Shown: positions 44,356 to 55,818 of the stretch, in pieces
How the letters are laid out: each line of letters starts with the position of its first letter
Numbering within the stretch: position 1 is the first letter of the stretch
NCBI GenBank assembly: GCA_020740775.1
Contig: JAHEWK010000009.1
Location: 2,790,001-2,854,000 of the forward strand
DNA from: Ilyonectria destructans
Lineage: Eukaryota > Ascomycota > Sordariomycetes > Hypocreales > Nectriaceae
Length of the DNA: 64,000 nt
Reading direction: 5' to 3'
Program-made: the position numbers and the translations under genes
Notes under the pieces: model-generated
Database searches by the model: none
Told to the model about the DNA's origin: nothing
Seen by the model: only the letters and a program-made list of their open reading frames with translations

Positions 44356-44884
44356 GGTAATGCTCACAGGGCGCTGAATCCTAGTGTATGTATGTGGAGA
44401 TAAGTGTGAGGGGTATAGAAATCAGATTGGGGTCGGATATGTTTTATTTATCTGCACTTGAGCCTGCCTTCCAGAGACAGCTAACACTGTTTCGGATCGG
44501 GGCTGAATGCTAGCTTGGTGGCGGCCTGTGTTATTGGTAAGTTGCGTCAATAGTCAGAATTATCCCAGAGGTCTAGAATGCCTAGTCTCTTCAGCCGCCC
44601 ACTCTTTTACGTTAGGAGCATATCTCAGCTAAGCCCAGGCTTGTCCGTCTATATGCCTGGCACTCCCAATACAGCAGGCGGCGCTTTTCAGAGGTTGGGA
44701 AAGGCTAGTCCATCAAAATTCGCCATGTTCGTTTAGCAGAGCTTCCTAATATCTCAAGGCGTGGAGCTGGAGACTACCGGGAAAGCTCACATACAATCCC
44801 ACGTGATTATTTAGCCCTTGATATAGAGCTTCACTTTTTCCTTCGTATTTAAGACCTGTTTATTCCTAGGCGCTTACTTTTGCA
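44356..44884. other. Intergenic, D promoter side
   Basis: 529 bp between the D start and the NRPS relic. I see nothing coding. The D promoter must lie here. Confidence 0.5.
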
Positions 44885-47800
44885 GTGTGCCTACTAGTAC
44901 TTGTGACGCAGATCCTCGTCAACGGGAAGGTACATGTATCCAGCCCAGAAGATGGCCAGGGTTGCCGCGAGCGACTTGATGTCCCTGCTCATACACGTAG
45001 CAGCAATGTCATCGGCCTGGAGATGGATCTCGTGAGATGCTAGCCTGGAGACAATGGCATTGGTGAGCTTGTCCAGCTGGACGTATGTAATGCTCTTGGG
45101 GACATTTCGTCTTCGTCCTCATCCGACTCTTGAAAGAAGACTTGTTCGGCTGCGATCGATTCGGGATGCTCGGACGCATACAGGAAGAGTCGCCATGGCC
45201 GAGCTCATGACGCGGACGAGGTCTGGGTGCAGAATCCTTGTGATACGGTCTGGCCAAATATGACGGCCTTGAGCTCCAAGTATGAGGCCAGGATGCACCC
45301 GAATGCGGACTAGAGCGAGGTAGGGAGAGTGGGTGACCCAGACGCAGATGTGAAGAATGAAGGAGGGGTCGCCCTTCTCGAAAGGAAGATCCTCGGCGGC
45401 TGCTTTTGTCTGTATTGCTTCAGATCGGGGAGGGAGGCGTTCAGGGCGCCTGCTGTCTTCCTAAGGTGGATAGACGAGTGTTCCACACGGATGCGGCCTT
45501 GTCCCTCTGGGAAGCGGTGGGCAGCAGACCCGGCTCCATGCCCCATTCTAGCTGCAATACGCCTTCGTAGCCATCTCCAGTTTGGTTCTGGTAAAGCTTT
45601 GCAACAGTGTCGAGGAGGATCTCCGATGACACGCCATCGTAGAGCGCGTGATGCATGCTCAACACCATCTTGCCATCTCCCTCGGCAAATGTGGCAAACC
45701 GAGGGGGTTGGGTTGTTGTTGTCGGCGCCAGTTCCACCTATAGCTTCTCGACCCACCTGCCCATATCTTGGTCTTTGCCCTTGGATAGCAAATTCCAGCG
45801 CACCGTTAGCTCGTCTCGGACGAACTGAAGAATCGAACACTAGATCCCTTGTTGAGGGGCCCAAGTGACACTATTGTCATGCTCCTCTGTACGCTCAATG
45901 TCCAGCTGTGTCAGGGGACGAGGCTGGTTCGGAGTATGTCGAAATTCCCGGCAGCTGCAGTCCACGCTTCCTTCAAACGATGGCCATCGATCTCGCCCAG
46001 GTGGCTCAAGTCAAACACACGATGCGCCCAGTATGCCCGGGGCTCAAGCCTCGTCTCAGCGATGAGTGATTCCTGCACTGGAGTTGCGAGCAGTACATAC
46101 GATGTGTCATGCGGCTGCATGTCGCCGCGGAGCTTCTTGGTAATCCTGTCTTTGGTGGAAGCCAACCATGAAACCTTTGCTGGTGTTTCTGGCATCACTG
46201 TGCCGTTGGTCTGTGGAAGAATGACCTCTTAAGCCGGCAGCTTACTGAGAGCGACGTTGGCTAACTCGCCGAGAAACTGGCATCGCATGAGGTCGAAAAC
46301 CCCAACCATGCACTTGAGCTGCCGTCTCAGAGACCACGCCTGCTTGGAGACCTGCAGAAAGCTGAGACTCAGGCCGGCCACGCTATCTCCCGGAGAGAGG
46401 CTCAACTGCCACCTTGAAGTTGTCGACAATAATCTGAAGAACAAGAAGCTGTTCCTCGGTCCACTGCAATCCCAACTGCTCGCCATCACCAGTGGATTTC
46501 TTGGGGCTGTCTCGTCCAGCCAGGACATTCAGATTGGACCCCTTGTATATCTCTTTCAGAGCCTTCCGGTCGGTGTTAGACACGGTCCTCGGCATCGTCG
46601 TGCCCATGACAACGACATGTCCAGGGACCATATACGCAGGGAGCACGTCCCTAGCCCTCTGGAAGACCTGCGCCCTGATCTTGCCCGTGTCAACATCATC
46701 TTTCTTGACAGGGACAAAGGTGACGACTACTTTGTTGTTGTCGGTATCAGCCCCTGGGCGCAGGAGATACAACGTCTCGACATGCTCGACGGCCGCCTCC
46801 TCGTCCTTGATGCTCGCACAGGCCGCGCTGATCTCGCTCAGCTCGATGCGGATGCCAGTGATCTTGCCGAGTCGTCGTTACTGTCCAGGAACTCGAAGCC
46901 GTGATCGTTGAGACGCACCATATCTCCCTACGAGTAGATACGCCCGTCGATGCAGGGGCCTCCCCAGATGAAGGCCTTGACCGTCTTGGCCATGTTGCGG
47001 AGATCGTCCTTTCCGACCTGTGCGCCACCCAGGGCCAGCTCGCCGACACCATATCGCGGGACGAGCTCCCATTGTTTTGCTTGTCTTGTTGCATCTCAAC
47101 CTTACGGACAACATGAGACGTGCAGTGGCTTAGGGGGAAACCTACGTGAACAGCTTTGCCCTGATCTCGCCAACAGCGATGTTCGCGCCAAACGACGGGG
47201 TGAGGTGAGCGTGTATAGGGCGGTATATCCAGATGAACTCGACAAACGTGCCCAGCACCAGCTCTCTTGTACCGCTTATAACGCTGCCCGCCAGGCCCCA
47301 GGTGTAGAAGAGATCCTGCACGAAGACGTCGAAGCTGTATGCCGACAGCTGCAATGTGCGAACCTGCTCGGCCTTCTGATCGTGCTCAACCTGGATCTGC
47401 AGGTCACGCATGGCTTTTGCCGCGGCTGAGTGCTGCATCGTGACGCCCTTTGGCTCACCTGTGGTGCCCGAGGTCCACAGGAGATAAGCCAAATCCTGCC
47501 CACCGACAGAGTGTGAGGATAAGACGCCGTGGCGCGGATCGCCTCTCACCGACGTCTTATGACTCGCGTGTTTGTCGACAAAAATTACACGCACGCCCTC
47601 GAGACTCTCACGGGCAAGGCACAGCTCGACTAGAGGTAACGACTCCGCGGTCGCCAATAATACCTTGCTCTGTGTTCTGGAGATCAACGAGGTCCGTCTC
47701 CGCACGGGCGACGTCTGTCAATGGGATACCATGCTGAGCCGGCTTTCAAGATGGCCAGGATGGCGACGTACAGTTCGACGTTCCGTTGCATACAGATGGG

Positions 47801-48930
47801 GATGATCTCTACGTCTTCCTCGCGCAGGATCTATGCTAGGCCATTGACCCAGCATCAAGTTCCGCATAGCTCAACTCTACTGGAGACGAGTCTGGCGAAG
47901 CGTAGAAGTCGGGAGAGTTTCTAGACCAGCATACCGCCTGGCTATGTCGCTCATGAGCACCTCGAGAGAGGCGCCATGGCAGATGCAGTGGGCAACGCTG
48001 ACGACCAATAGGCCAGTGCTAATAGAATCGAACTCGGAATCCGTGTCCTGCGCAACGACCGTATATGGTACAGCCTCTGCGAATCGAGAGAGATGTTTTC
48101 CTCAGCCAAGCCGAGCCGAGCCACACCTTCGCATTACCAGCAACACGACTTGCACTTGCTCTCCTGTGTACGCACCGACTCGAGTTCTTGGTGAATTGAG
48201 GCCATGCCTCAGGTGCTAGAATAACCTGGGCAAAGGGTGAGAGGGAATGGTCGCAGGGAAGCATTGCACACCGATAGATAGCCTGTTCAGAGACGACGGT
48301 CTCGATGGCTTGCTTCAACGTCTCAGCCGAGACGTCCGGGTTCGGTCTCAAGTCAGACTTCATGCAGTGAGACTTTTGCGCGATATAAGGAAGTAATGGT
48401 CCAGCTCTGGATCTACAGCACATCAACATGAGCATGCACCTCTGTAGCCTTCGCTGGCCCTACTTCTCGACTCGGCAGCCAGCGTCCGCTCCCTCTTCTT
48501 CCCCTCGACGATCCGGCGAGTATATGCTTGCAAGGCCAAGGCAGTGTTGTATGGCAACGTCTTGAAGATGCCAAAGGACGTGTGCCAGTAGCTTTGCGCA
48601 AACCGTGAGTGACATATAAGGCTAGCGACAAGCTGGCTGACAGTCTGCATCTCGGGCAAGGCCATTCGACACGGCACCACGGAGAGGGTAGGCGCTTGTG
48701 CGGCGAGGTAATAGCCCGATATGATACTTCCAAGCGTGACATCTCCTGTGTCTGCGTCGGAGAACAACTTCAGGAGCAGGGACCAGGATGCCTGACGGAT
48801 CGACAAGGGGCCGGACCAATAGCCCTACTCTTGTCCTCCAGGACCTGCCATGGTACGTCACTCGTGTACTGCACCATTCCATGTTATAGCCTGTACCACC
48901 AGTAGATGGCCTGACGTTGTTACCGCTCAA
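44885..48930 (-). pseudogene. Decayed non-ribosomal peptide synthetase (C-C-A-T-C-A remnants)
   Basis: Fragments in changing frames follow NRPS order on the minus strand. They are a condensation-domain end (GDVTLGSIISG, VVPCRMALPEM, about 48740-48680), a second condensation segment (DLRPNPDVSAETLKQAIETV, near 48340; VAHCICHGASLEVLMSD, near 47960), an adenylation domain (A3 LAYLLWTSGTTGEPKGV near 47490; GELALGGAQVGKDDL near 47040; A10 LPAYMVPGHVVVM near 46640) and a carrier domain (PGDSVAGLSL near 46390). These are followed by a third condensation domain (TPVQESLIAE near 46110; SMHHALYDGVSSEIL near 45660) and the start of another adenylation domain (DIKSLAATLAIFWAGYMYLPVDEDL, in part, ending 44885). 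There are many frameshifts and stops, including a TAG where the A7 motif has its Tyr. Module layout recalls fungal siderophore synthetases, but the product cannot be named. Nothing here can make a working enzyme. Confidence 0.85.
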
Positions 48931-50553
48931 CGCACCAAATCTCTCCGTTTCCCAGCCTCGGCGAGTGGCGTGGAGGCCATGATTGCAATTTTAGGAGTAG
49001 TGGAGCTATCACTGAGAATTCCGGACACGATAGAGAGAGCTCTTCCTCCAACTATCAGACATTTCACTCAAACCTCACGGCGAGCCCACGCCCGCTCTCC
49101 TCTTCTCTCTAGTCTTAGGTGCACAATACGTGGCTACCTTTCCTGTTGAGCAAACTCAGGGCTTGCCCCCTTACACCCAGCCACACAAACCGGGGAATCT
49201 AGCGAAAAGTGCCGCCCGGGGGCGTGCACTATCCCCCTTCAATGAGTGATCCGGCTCCCTGGGAGGAAATTCGCACGGACTCAAAAAACACACATCGGGC
49301 GCCAGGGCTGAGACAAAGGCGTGAAAAGCAGCGTCGTTCCTCGCCTGTGGGTGGTCATGTCTTTCGTTTTGGCGTCTTGTGGCTTGCACGACGCCCGTCA
49401 ATCTCCACGCTCGAGTAAAAACTCAAAAAGAATTGTCTCATTTCCTCCTCCCTCCAGCAGGTGATGTAATTCTGTTTGGGCTTTATTATGCACCCTAATT
49501 CTGAAATCACACCGCAGCAGACAAAGGTCATTCCCCCTCCACATCAATGTGCTTATGGCGGATCGTATTATGCCACCCCGCCCCGCCCGGTCCTCTCCAA
49601 GGTAGCAGAAGCCTGTCTAGGTGAGCTGGATCCAGGGTCGAAGGATATTTTGGCTGGTTCTTATACCATTCATTTTGCCAATCCCGGGGAACTTCCCTGA
49701 TTCTTGTTTCGCAGATGCTCTGAGAGCATGTTCCCGTCAGACGCAACGCCAGACTTTACCAACCGCCCGGTCATGGTCGAGATCGGCAAAGAAACTAATG
49801 CAACTCGTCGCAAAGAGCAATTCCTGCCTGGAAAGAAGAGGCGCCACAACCCAAAAAAGCGGGCCAAGTACATAGTACAATCTTCATTGTTAATCACGTT
49901 CACACACTATGGTATACAATACTGCCTGTGTCTCATAGCGGGATGCAGCCGTGTAACCGTCGTGTTCCAATCACATGGAACACTGAACCAGCCACATAAC
50001 ATATCACATGTCTGCTCCAAGTTGGCGACACGTTCCAGAACATATGACACAATCCCGGCTTCTTGTTCGTTGGCCGGTCCCAAGCACATGCAATCTCTCA
50101 TGACAGAGGGATATGGAAGTCTTGTCGCGTCAGACGCCACAGCAGCCACGTTATTGCGAATTCTGGGAAGTTCCGGGCCCCTAATACACAGGTCGAATAA
50201 CTTATCTTTTGTGGTTGTGAAGTTCTACGAGGTGTATAGCGCTAGCACGTAGGATGCACGGAAAGGCGGGTTGCGACCATAGATGCACACAGTGCTCCCT
50301 GACCTCGTCCTTATTTTGAAGAGCTAACCAGATTTCCGAGTTCAATCTAACGCGTTGATACAGTGGCTGTGCAAGCAAACGCCACGTCGAGTCAGTCACG
50401 GAGGATTGGTGGACTTTGACTGCAGGCTCACGCTCTAAACGAATATCGCCAGACGCAGGTTGGACAAAATATATACGAGTGTGGACAGCTCTCAAATTCT
50501 CTCGAACTCTCCATCCATCATTTTCCGGCATTCCACATTAAGTATTCGCAACC
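48931..50553. other. Intergenic, no gene seen
   Basis: 1.6 kb with only short domain-free frames. It may hold more of the decayed NRPS 5' end, too degraded to recognise, and the SAT4 gene promoter on the right. Confidence 0.5.
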
Positions 50554-52083
50554 ATGGGGGACCTACGACCTTCCATCATCGGGCTAAATATCGCATTAAT
50601 GCTTCTTTCAACCATCGCAATCACGGCGAGACTTTCCACCCGGGCCTTTATTGTGAAGAATTTTGGAGCCGATGACGGTTGGTGCTCTTCCTGTAATGGT
50701 GCTTCCAGATGATTCGGCATAGTGATAATAATACAGTTCTCATTGCGATCGCATTTCTTTTTGGCCTGGCACTTTCGACACTCTATATGCTCTGTGGGCC
50801 AATTCAGCTTTGATACGTCGCCACGAACTTTGCTAACGTAAAACCAGCCACAAGATACGGAGAGGGGCTCCATATCGAATACCTAAAACCCGCTAATGTG
50901 CCAATATACACTCGGGTCATGTTGTCCCAAGGAGTGAGTAACCACGCTCACTCTGTACTTCGAGGATTAGCACTAACAAGTGAGCAGCCAACTTACGGAC
51001 TCTGTCAGATGTTTGTTAAGCTATCCTACCTCAGCCTTTACCTGCGCCTCGCCCCTCACAAGACCTACCGACTAGGTTTGTGCGTCTCGGTAGTCCTGGT
51101 CATCGCCTTTGGCATTTCCACTTCAATAGTATCCGTATTGTTATGTTTGCCTTTCGAGAAACTCTGGAAACCGGATATCCCGGGCCATTGCATCGACACA
51201 AACACATTTTACATGTTTAGTGCGACGACAAATATCGTATTTGACATTGCCATCTACGTCATGCCAATACATATCCTCTGGCATCTAAATCGTAAGTAGA
51301 CAGATATTTGGGCGAACACAATATTGACCATTCGACAGTACCTAAAAGGCAGCGCATGGGATTGGTATTGGTGTTTGCGCTGGGTTTTCTGTAAGTGTTT
51401 TCTCGGCCAAGTCAGTAAGAGATTTTGCCGTGGGTCCTAACGGTGAGAAGTGTTCTAGTTGCAAGTGTTTTGCGCCTGGTAACTCTTGTGCATTTGTTAT
51501 ATGCCCCAGATTGTAAGCCTCTTCCCTCGTCTTCCCAAACTTGATGGCTGATCGTGAATTTAGACCGCGGAGATAATACCTGTAAGGAAACTTCAATCTG
51601 CCTTTGAACGACTACTAACAGTTACCTAGGGACTACTGTGTGCCCCCATTGATACATCCTCAGCCCATTGCCTGGTTCTAACTGCGATATTAGGTTCAAG
51701 CAATAAACTGGTCATCTGTAGAAATCCATGTCGCCCTCGTCTTATCTTGCACGGTCGCATTTAAGACACTTATTCAGAAATTCCTTCCAGGTATTCTTGA
51801 GAGAACTTCTCGGTCGTCAAGTAACATCATCTCTCGGGGTTGGCCACGCCGTACCAATACCGGTGGTGGTTACGTGCTCCAGTCTGCCGGCCACAATGAG
51901 ACGAGCGTTAACGCTACCACGGGGGAGTATTCCAATGAAGCTGATGAAGTTGGGAGTCAGAAAGGCATTGTCGAGGATGTGGAGATGGCCAGGTTTGAGG
52001 GGACAACCTCGTGTCGCTCTTTGAATAGCATAGGTGACCAGGTGGATAGCACGCAGTTGCCAAGGGAGCAGGGCAGCTGGTAG
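50554..52083 (+). CDS. SAT4/rhodopsin-type integral membrane protein
   Basis: About 366 aa with seven predicted helices; family role unknown, related to PTH11-like and SAT4 proteins. Nine exons: 50554-50677, 50737-50793, 50848-50933, 50988-51291, 51339-51390, 51451-51512, 51564-51581, 51632-51639 and 51694-52083 (1101 nt, in frame). Family marks are GLNIALMLLSTIAITARL, FGADD then VLIAIAFLFGLALSTLY, TRYGEGLHIEYL, YGLCQMFVKLSYLSLYLRL, a PGHCIDTNTFYMFSATTN loop, VMPIHILWHLNLPKRQRMGL, and VEIHVALVLSCTVAFKTLI. The 8-nt exon at 51632 is inferred only because it links the frames and supplies the expected Trp after GDNT. The tail is hydrophilic and acidic. No break is seen, unlike the relic near 11.7 kb. 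Confidence 0.85.
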
Positions 52084-53814
52084 AGTACCTTTGGTCTGGG
52101 GGAGCAGCCTAGAGAGCTGTGTGATACAATGACTTGCGCACAAAGAATCGTACCCCGCTGTCATTACTGCGCCGTCGGTGTGTCTCCTATTCGTGATACG
52201 GTCCTTGGGTCCGTCCAGGAGGTGTTGCGCTCGGCACAAATCACTCTCAAGTCGACAACGCCGCTCGGCTCTAAGAGGGCGTCCCACGTTGGTCGGCAAA
52301 CGATACGCCCATTCTTCGCTCTCGTCTTGGTTTTTATGTATGTATATACAACCTTGTGATATTGATGCCGTGTCCAGATGTCGGTGCAGCAAGGGAGCCT
52401 ATCGTATGCATCTACAAGGAGTACATGACTTAAATCAACTTGCGGCGACTGGAGCGTAATCGTTCGTTCGGATAGTGTTACATCTATGGTGGCCATCGCA
52501 GTCATCGCGGCCATCGCGGACTAAGATGCCTTATTTTTTGTTGTTTTGTTATCCCGGCTGCCGCTGCCCTCCGTCCGCAGGATGTAGTCAAATTCCTCTA
52601 CGGATAAAGGTCTTTAGACCTTTAATTACATAGGAATCAAGAGCTTCTATACACATCCGATACACCCTTCCTCATCAGATGCAACAGATAGACTGATAAG
52701 GCATTAACAACAGCTGAGGCAGATTCCCCCCCTTCCCCACCTTCTCCCCCTCCCTGCCCTCCCTGCCTCTGCAGTATTAGCCCCTGGTCGGAGGCTTTTC
52801 AGCCTTCCGGGAGCACAGCCAGCGTTCCGCCCCTTGTATTGGCCCTTTTCAGTGTAGTACAAGATATGGTGCTGATATGTGACATGGCGAGTCACACTCC
52901 AGCCACTGTATAGCTTTCGCTCAGACTGGTGGCGTTTGCCTCGAGCCTAACAAATAGCCATGATTCCGGTTCGCCGGGACGCCAATCCGGTAGCAAGTTC
53001 CCCGGGTGGTTCTGCGACCAGGGGCCCAAAATACCCTTCCGTAGTACCAATTTCCACTTTTTAGTGAGTAGTGCGATGTGTACGATGACATCAGCAAAAG
53101 TATCGTTAGTAGGGCAGCGCTGACAGGGGGGCTCCAAAAGGTTAGAATAAGGGACATTAATATATCTCTTGTATTCCGATGGCAAATGCAGTTGCTGGTG
53201 TGTTGACAGAGATGCCTTTTGAATTTAAAAGGGATCTTGCAAATTGCTTTGATATAGTTGTTGGATCCGGTACGGTCAAATTGATCAATTAGAGAGTGTT
53301 CAAAGCAGTGATGATCATGTTCCTCATTCCTCGTGCCAGTCATCCGGACCGGCCGGAAGAGGGGTTATCAGACCCCCCTCCTGACTAAGGTCAGGATATC
53401 GATCTAGCAGAGGTTTCGCAATACAGGGTTATCTTCCAACAATAGTTTGTTGGTGGGAGATGCACTTAGTGCGGACAGGGCCGGCGACAGAGAAAAGTCT
53501 GGGTTACCCTACAGTTCGGGCTAAAGGGGGCCCAATTGGCTGAGGCCTGCTGAGGAAATGGCTTGGATGAGGGTTGGAAGCACTTGATTAAGTGCTTTAG
53601 AATAGAATAAGGCGAAAGGAATGTCAAGAAAATAATAAGAGCTGCTGCGACAGCTTGCCTTGAGGCACAATGCAAGACCAACTAAATCTTAAAAGTCAAA
53701 AAATAAGAAGGGAAAAAGTATGCCCATTAATAACTTAGAAGGAGCAGTTCCTTTAAGTAGTAGCTAACATATCAGGGTAGCCCCGCTGTCATTAAACCCC
53801 AGTGCGTCAATCAG
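52084..53814. other. Gene-poor stretch with low-complexity sequence
   Basis: 1.7 kb. A C/T-rich tract is at about 52725-52770 and a 20-bp palindrome at 52605-52624. No coding domain is seen. Confidence 0.5.
52605..52624. repeat. 20-bp palindrome
   Basis: TAAAGGTCTTTAGACCTTTA is a 9+2+9 inverted repeat in non-coding sequence. It could be a hairpin or a decayed element end; nothing around it supports a mobile element. Confidence 0.6.
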
Positions 53815-54534
53815 CACTACCACAATATGGCTCTGTTGTCACTGCGTCCGGCTCGAAGGTAGATGTTGTCGAGCTGCTGATCGACATGGGAGCTGATATC
53901 GAGTCGCGAGACGAGTAAGGCCGAACACCACTCTTGTGGGCTGCCTGGGAATGGGACAAAGCTAGTGTTAAAGCCCTGCTTGAAAAAAGAGCCAATGTCG
54001 AATCTTCGGATAAGGAAGGTCTGACACGGCTGATTTTAGCGGCTTGCAAGTTGTATACCCCCCGTTCCGTGCTCTGGGCATTTCGCCCGGTGCCTGATCC
54101 AGATGTGCCGGCCGAAGTAGAGAAGCTGCCGCCAGTGATGGAAGAGCGACCAGACTGCAGAACCGTTTTGAAGCTGCTTCTCGATGGGGCGAACATCAAG
54201 TCAAAAGGCGAGGAAGGCCGGACGCACTCTCGTGGGCGGCAAATCGCGACAACAGCATTACCATTGAACTACTACTCGAAAAGGAGCCGATCTACAGCTA
54301 CGAGACAAGATGGGACAGACGCCATTGTCGCTCGCGGCCAAGAATGGGCATATAGCCACTGCCAGCCTTTTGCGGCGCAGAATTGAGGCTTTGAACCGAG
54401 AGATCGAGCCTACCAGTGAGGACGGTATCGGATCAGGTTGTTCATCCATTCCCCAGCCTCCTACAGCTGATGGACGAGGACGAGAGGAGAAGAAGAAAAA
54501 GGAACGTACCCTCGGGCTTTCGGTGTGGAAGTAG
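53815..54534 (+). pseudogene. Ankyrin-repeat protein relic
   Basis: At least four ankyrin units are readable: VDVVELLIDMGADIESRDE, then GRTPLLWAAWEWDKASVKALLE, TVLKLLLDGANIKSKGEEGRT, and GQTPLSLAAKNGHIATASLL. An in-frame TAA at 53917 follows ESRDE. After GRT the frame slips by one (LSWAANRDNSITIELLLEK is in another frame) and slips again before KMGQTPL. The final frame ends at a TAG at 54532. The 5' part of the gene is gone. Fungal ankyrin arrays of this kind usually sit at the C-terminus of NACHT or kinase proteins; no such head is visible. Confidence 0.75.
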
Positions 54535-55818
54535 TAGATTGTTCTGAAAAGCTCGACTACAAGGTCATGGAAACCGTCGGCTTCCTTTGCCAAGATACAT
54601 TCTCTATCTGTTCCTTTTCTTTTTTCGCGTACGGCGGAGTGGACAGGGATTGTTAACAAAGCAGATCAGGGGGGCGAGAATTTGGTACCTAGGTTAATAA
54701 CAAGAGGCGCTACCATTATCGAGCAAGTGACGTTGAGGAGCCACATATGCCTCGCCGCGACAAACTTAATCAATATTCACCCGCGGAGACATTTGTGACC
54801 CTCATTGCTGGGACTACGCTGTTTCGTGTGCCTGTTGCTGTTAAAGCTGCATTGGACTAAACCCAACGCTTTTGGATCGTCTCCGGGTCAAATGAGTGAA
54901 ACAATGGCCAAAGAAAAAAAGCAAGGAAAACAATACTATTCTGGAAGGTTTCCTCACAAGGTTTAACATCGAGCGCGCCGTAGCCGGTGCCATCTGACAT
55001 CTCAGTTTGGAGGGAGGACCGGGGAATTACCAGATAGGGTGTGACCTGTACCAATATCCCTGCAATCAACTCATTTTATTCTGCTCCACCGCTGCCCCGC
55101 CTCAGACTCGGCCATTCGAGGTCTTCGAAGACTTCCCCGTCGTGAATGCATATCATCAAGAATTGATCTACATTTATCCGGCTATCCCTAATCTATACTA
55201 AAGACACACCGCGTATCCAACACCTAGTCAGAGGGGCGTGAGATGACATAAAACCCCTATCGACAAAAGAGGGGCCGAAAGCATCCCAGATCAATACAAT
55301 CATCATCTTTGGTCTCCACACCCGATTGAACATTTATTCCTTGATCGAATATGCTGTACGCTATCCAACAACACCTTATAAAAAATGTTACTTTTAGGCA
55401 ACGGACAGTAGTGCTGAGTTGGCATCTCCACGCATCCTAGAAGTCAATATGAATGTGCGCAATGAGTGGTATAAAACGCCAACAATCACAGACAGAACGA
55501 CTAGGGGTCCAATCTTTATGTAGCATATCAATCCCAAGGCAGTGTTTCTCTTCACACCGGGACTATGGCTTTCGTCGGGCCAAGGATGCGGACTGTTCCG
55601 TCAGTACCAGCGGCATTCTTCCTGGGCCCGGCTTTCAAGGAATAATCCCTCATTTCGTACGGGTCAATGCGCTACCGGGTGAAGGTTCCATTTTCTATTT
55701 AGCTTGGACTAGCTCCCCGCAATTAGATAAGAGTCGTGTGCGGTGTATAAAACAGGTCAGTGCTTGCCTTTCCCAGCGTGAGTTCCGTGAAGGAACGCAG
55801 AGTTTTCAGGTGGTCAAG
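54535..55818. other. Intergenic, upstream of the dehydratase-like gene
   Basis: 1.3 kb. The frame of the next gene is open to 55453 without domain content, so I take this as non-coding. A TATAAAA at 55746-55752 lies about 70 bp before the ATG. Confidence 0.5.
55746..55752 (+). promoter_or_regulatory. TATA box of the dehydratase-like gene
   Basis: TATAAAA in the context GTGTATAAAACAGG, 67 bp before the chosen ATG. This supports starting at 55819 rather than further upstream. Confidence 0.5.

Noticed and set aside
44885..48930. A working biosynthetic gene cluster around the NRPS
   Set aside because: The NRPS is broken in many places, and no tailoring enzymes are adjacent.
52725..52770. C/T-rich tract as a promoter or origin
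   Set aside because: Simple low-complexity sequence with no gene start nearby.
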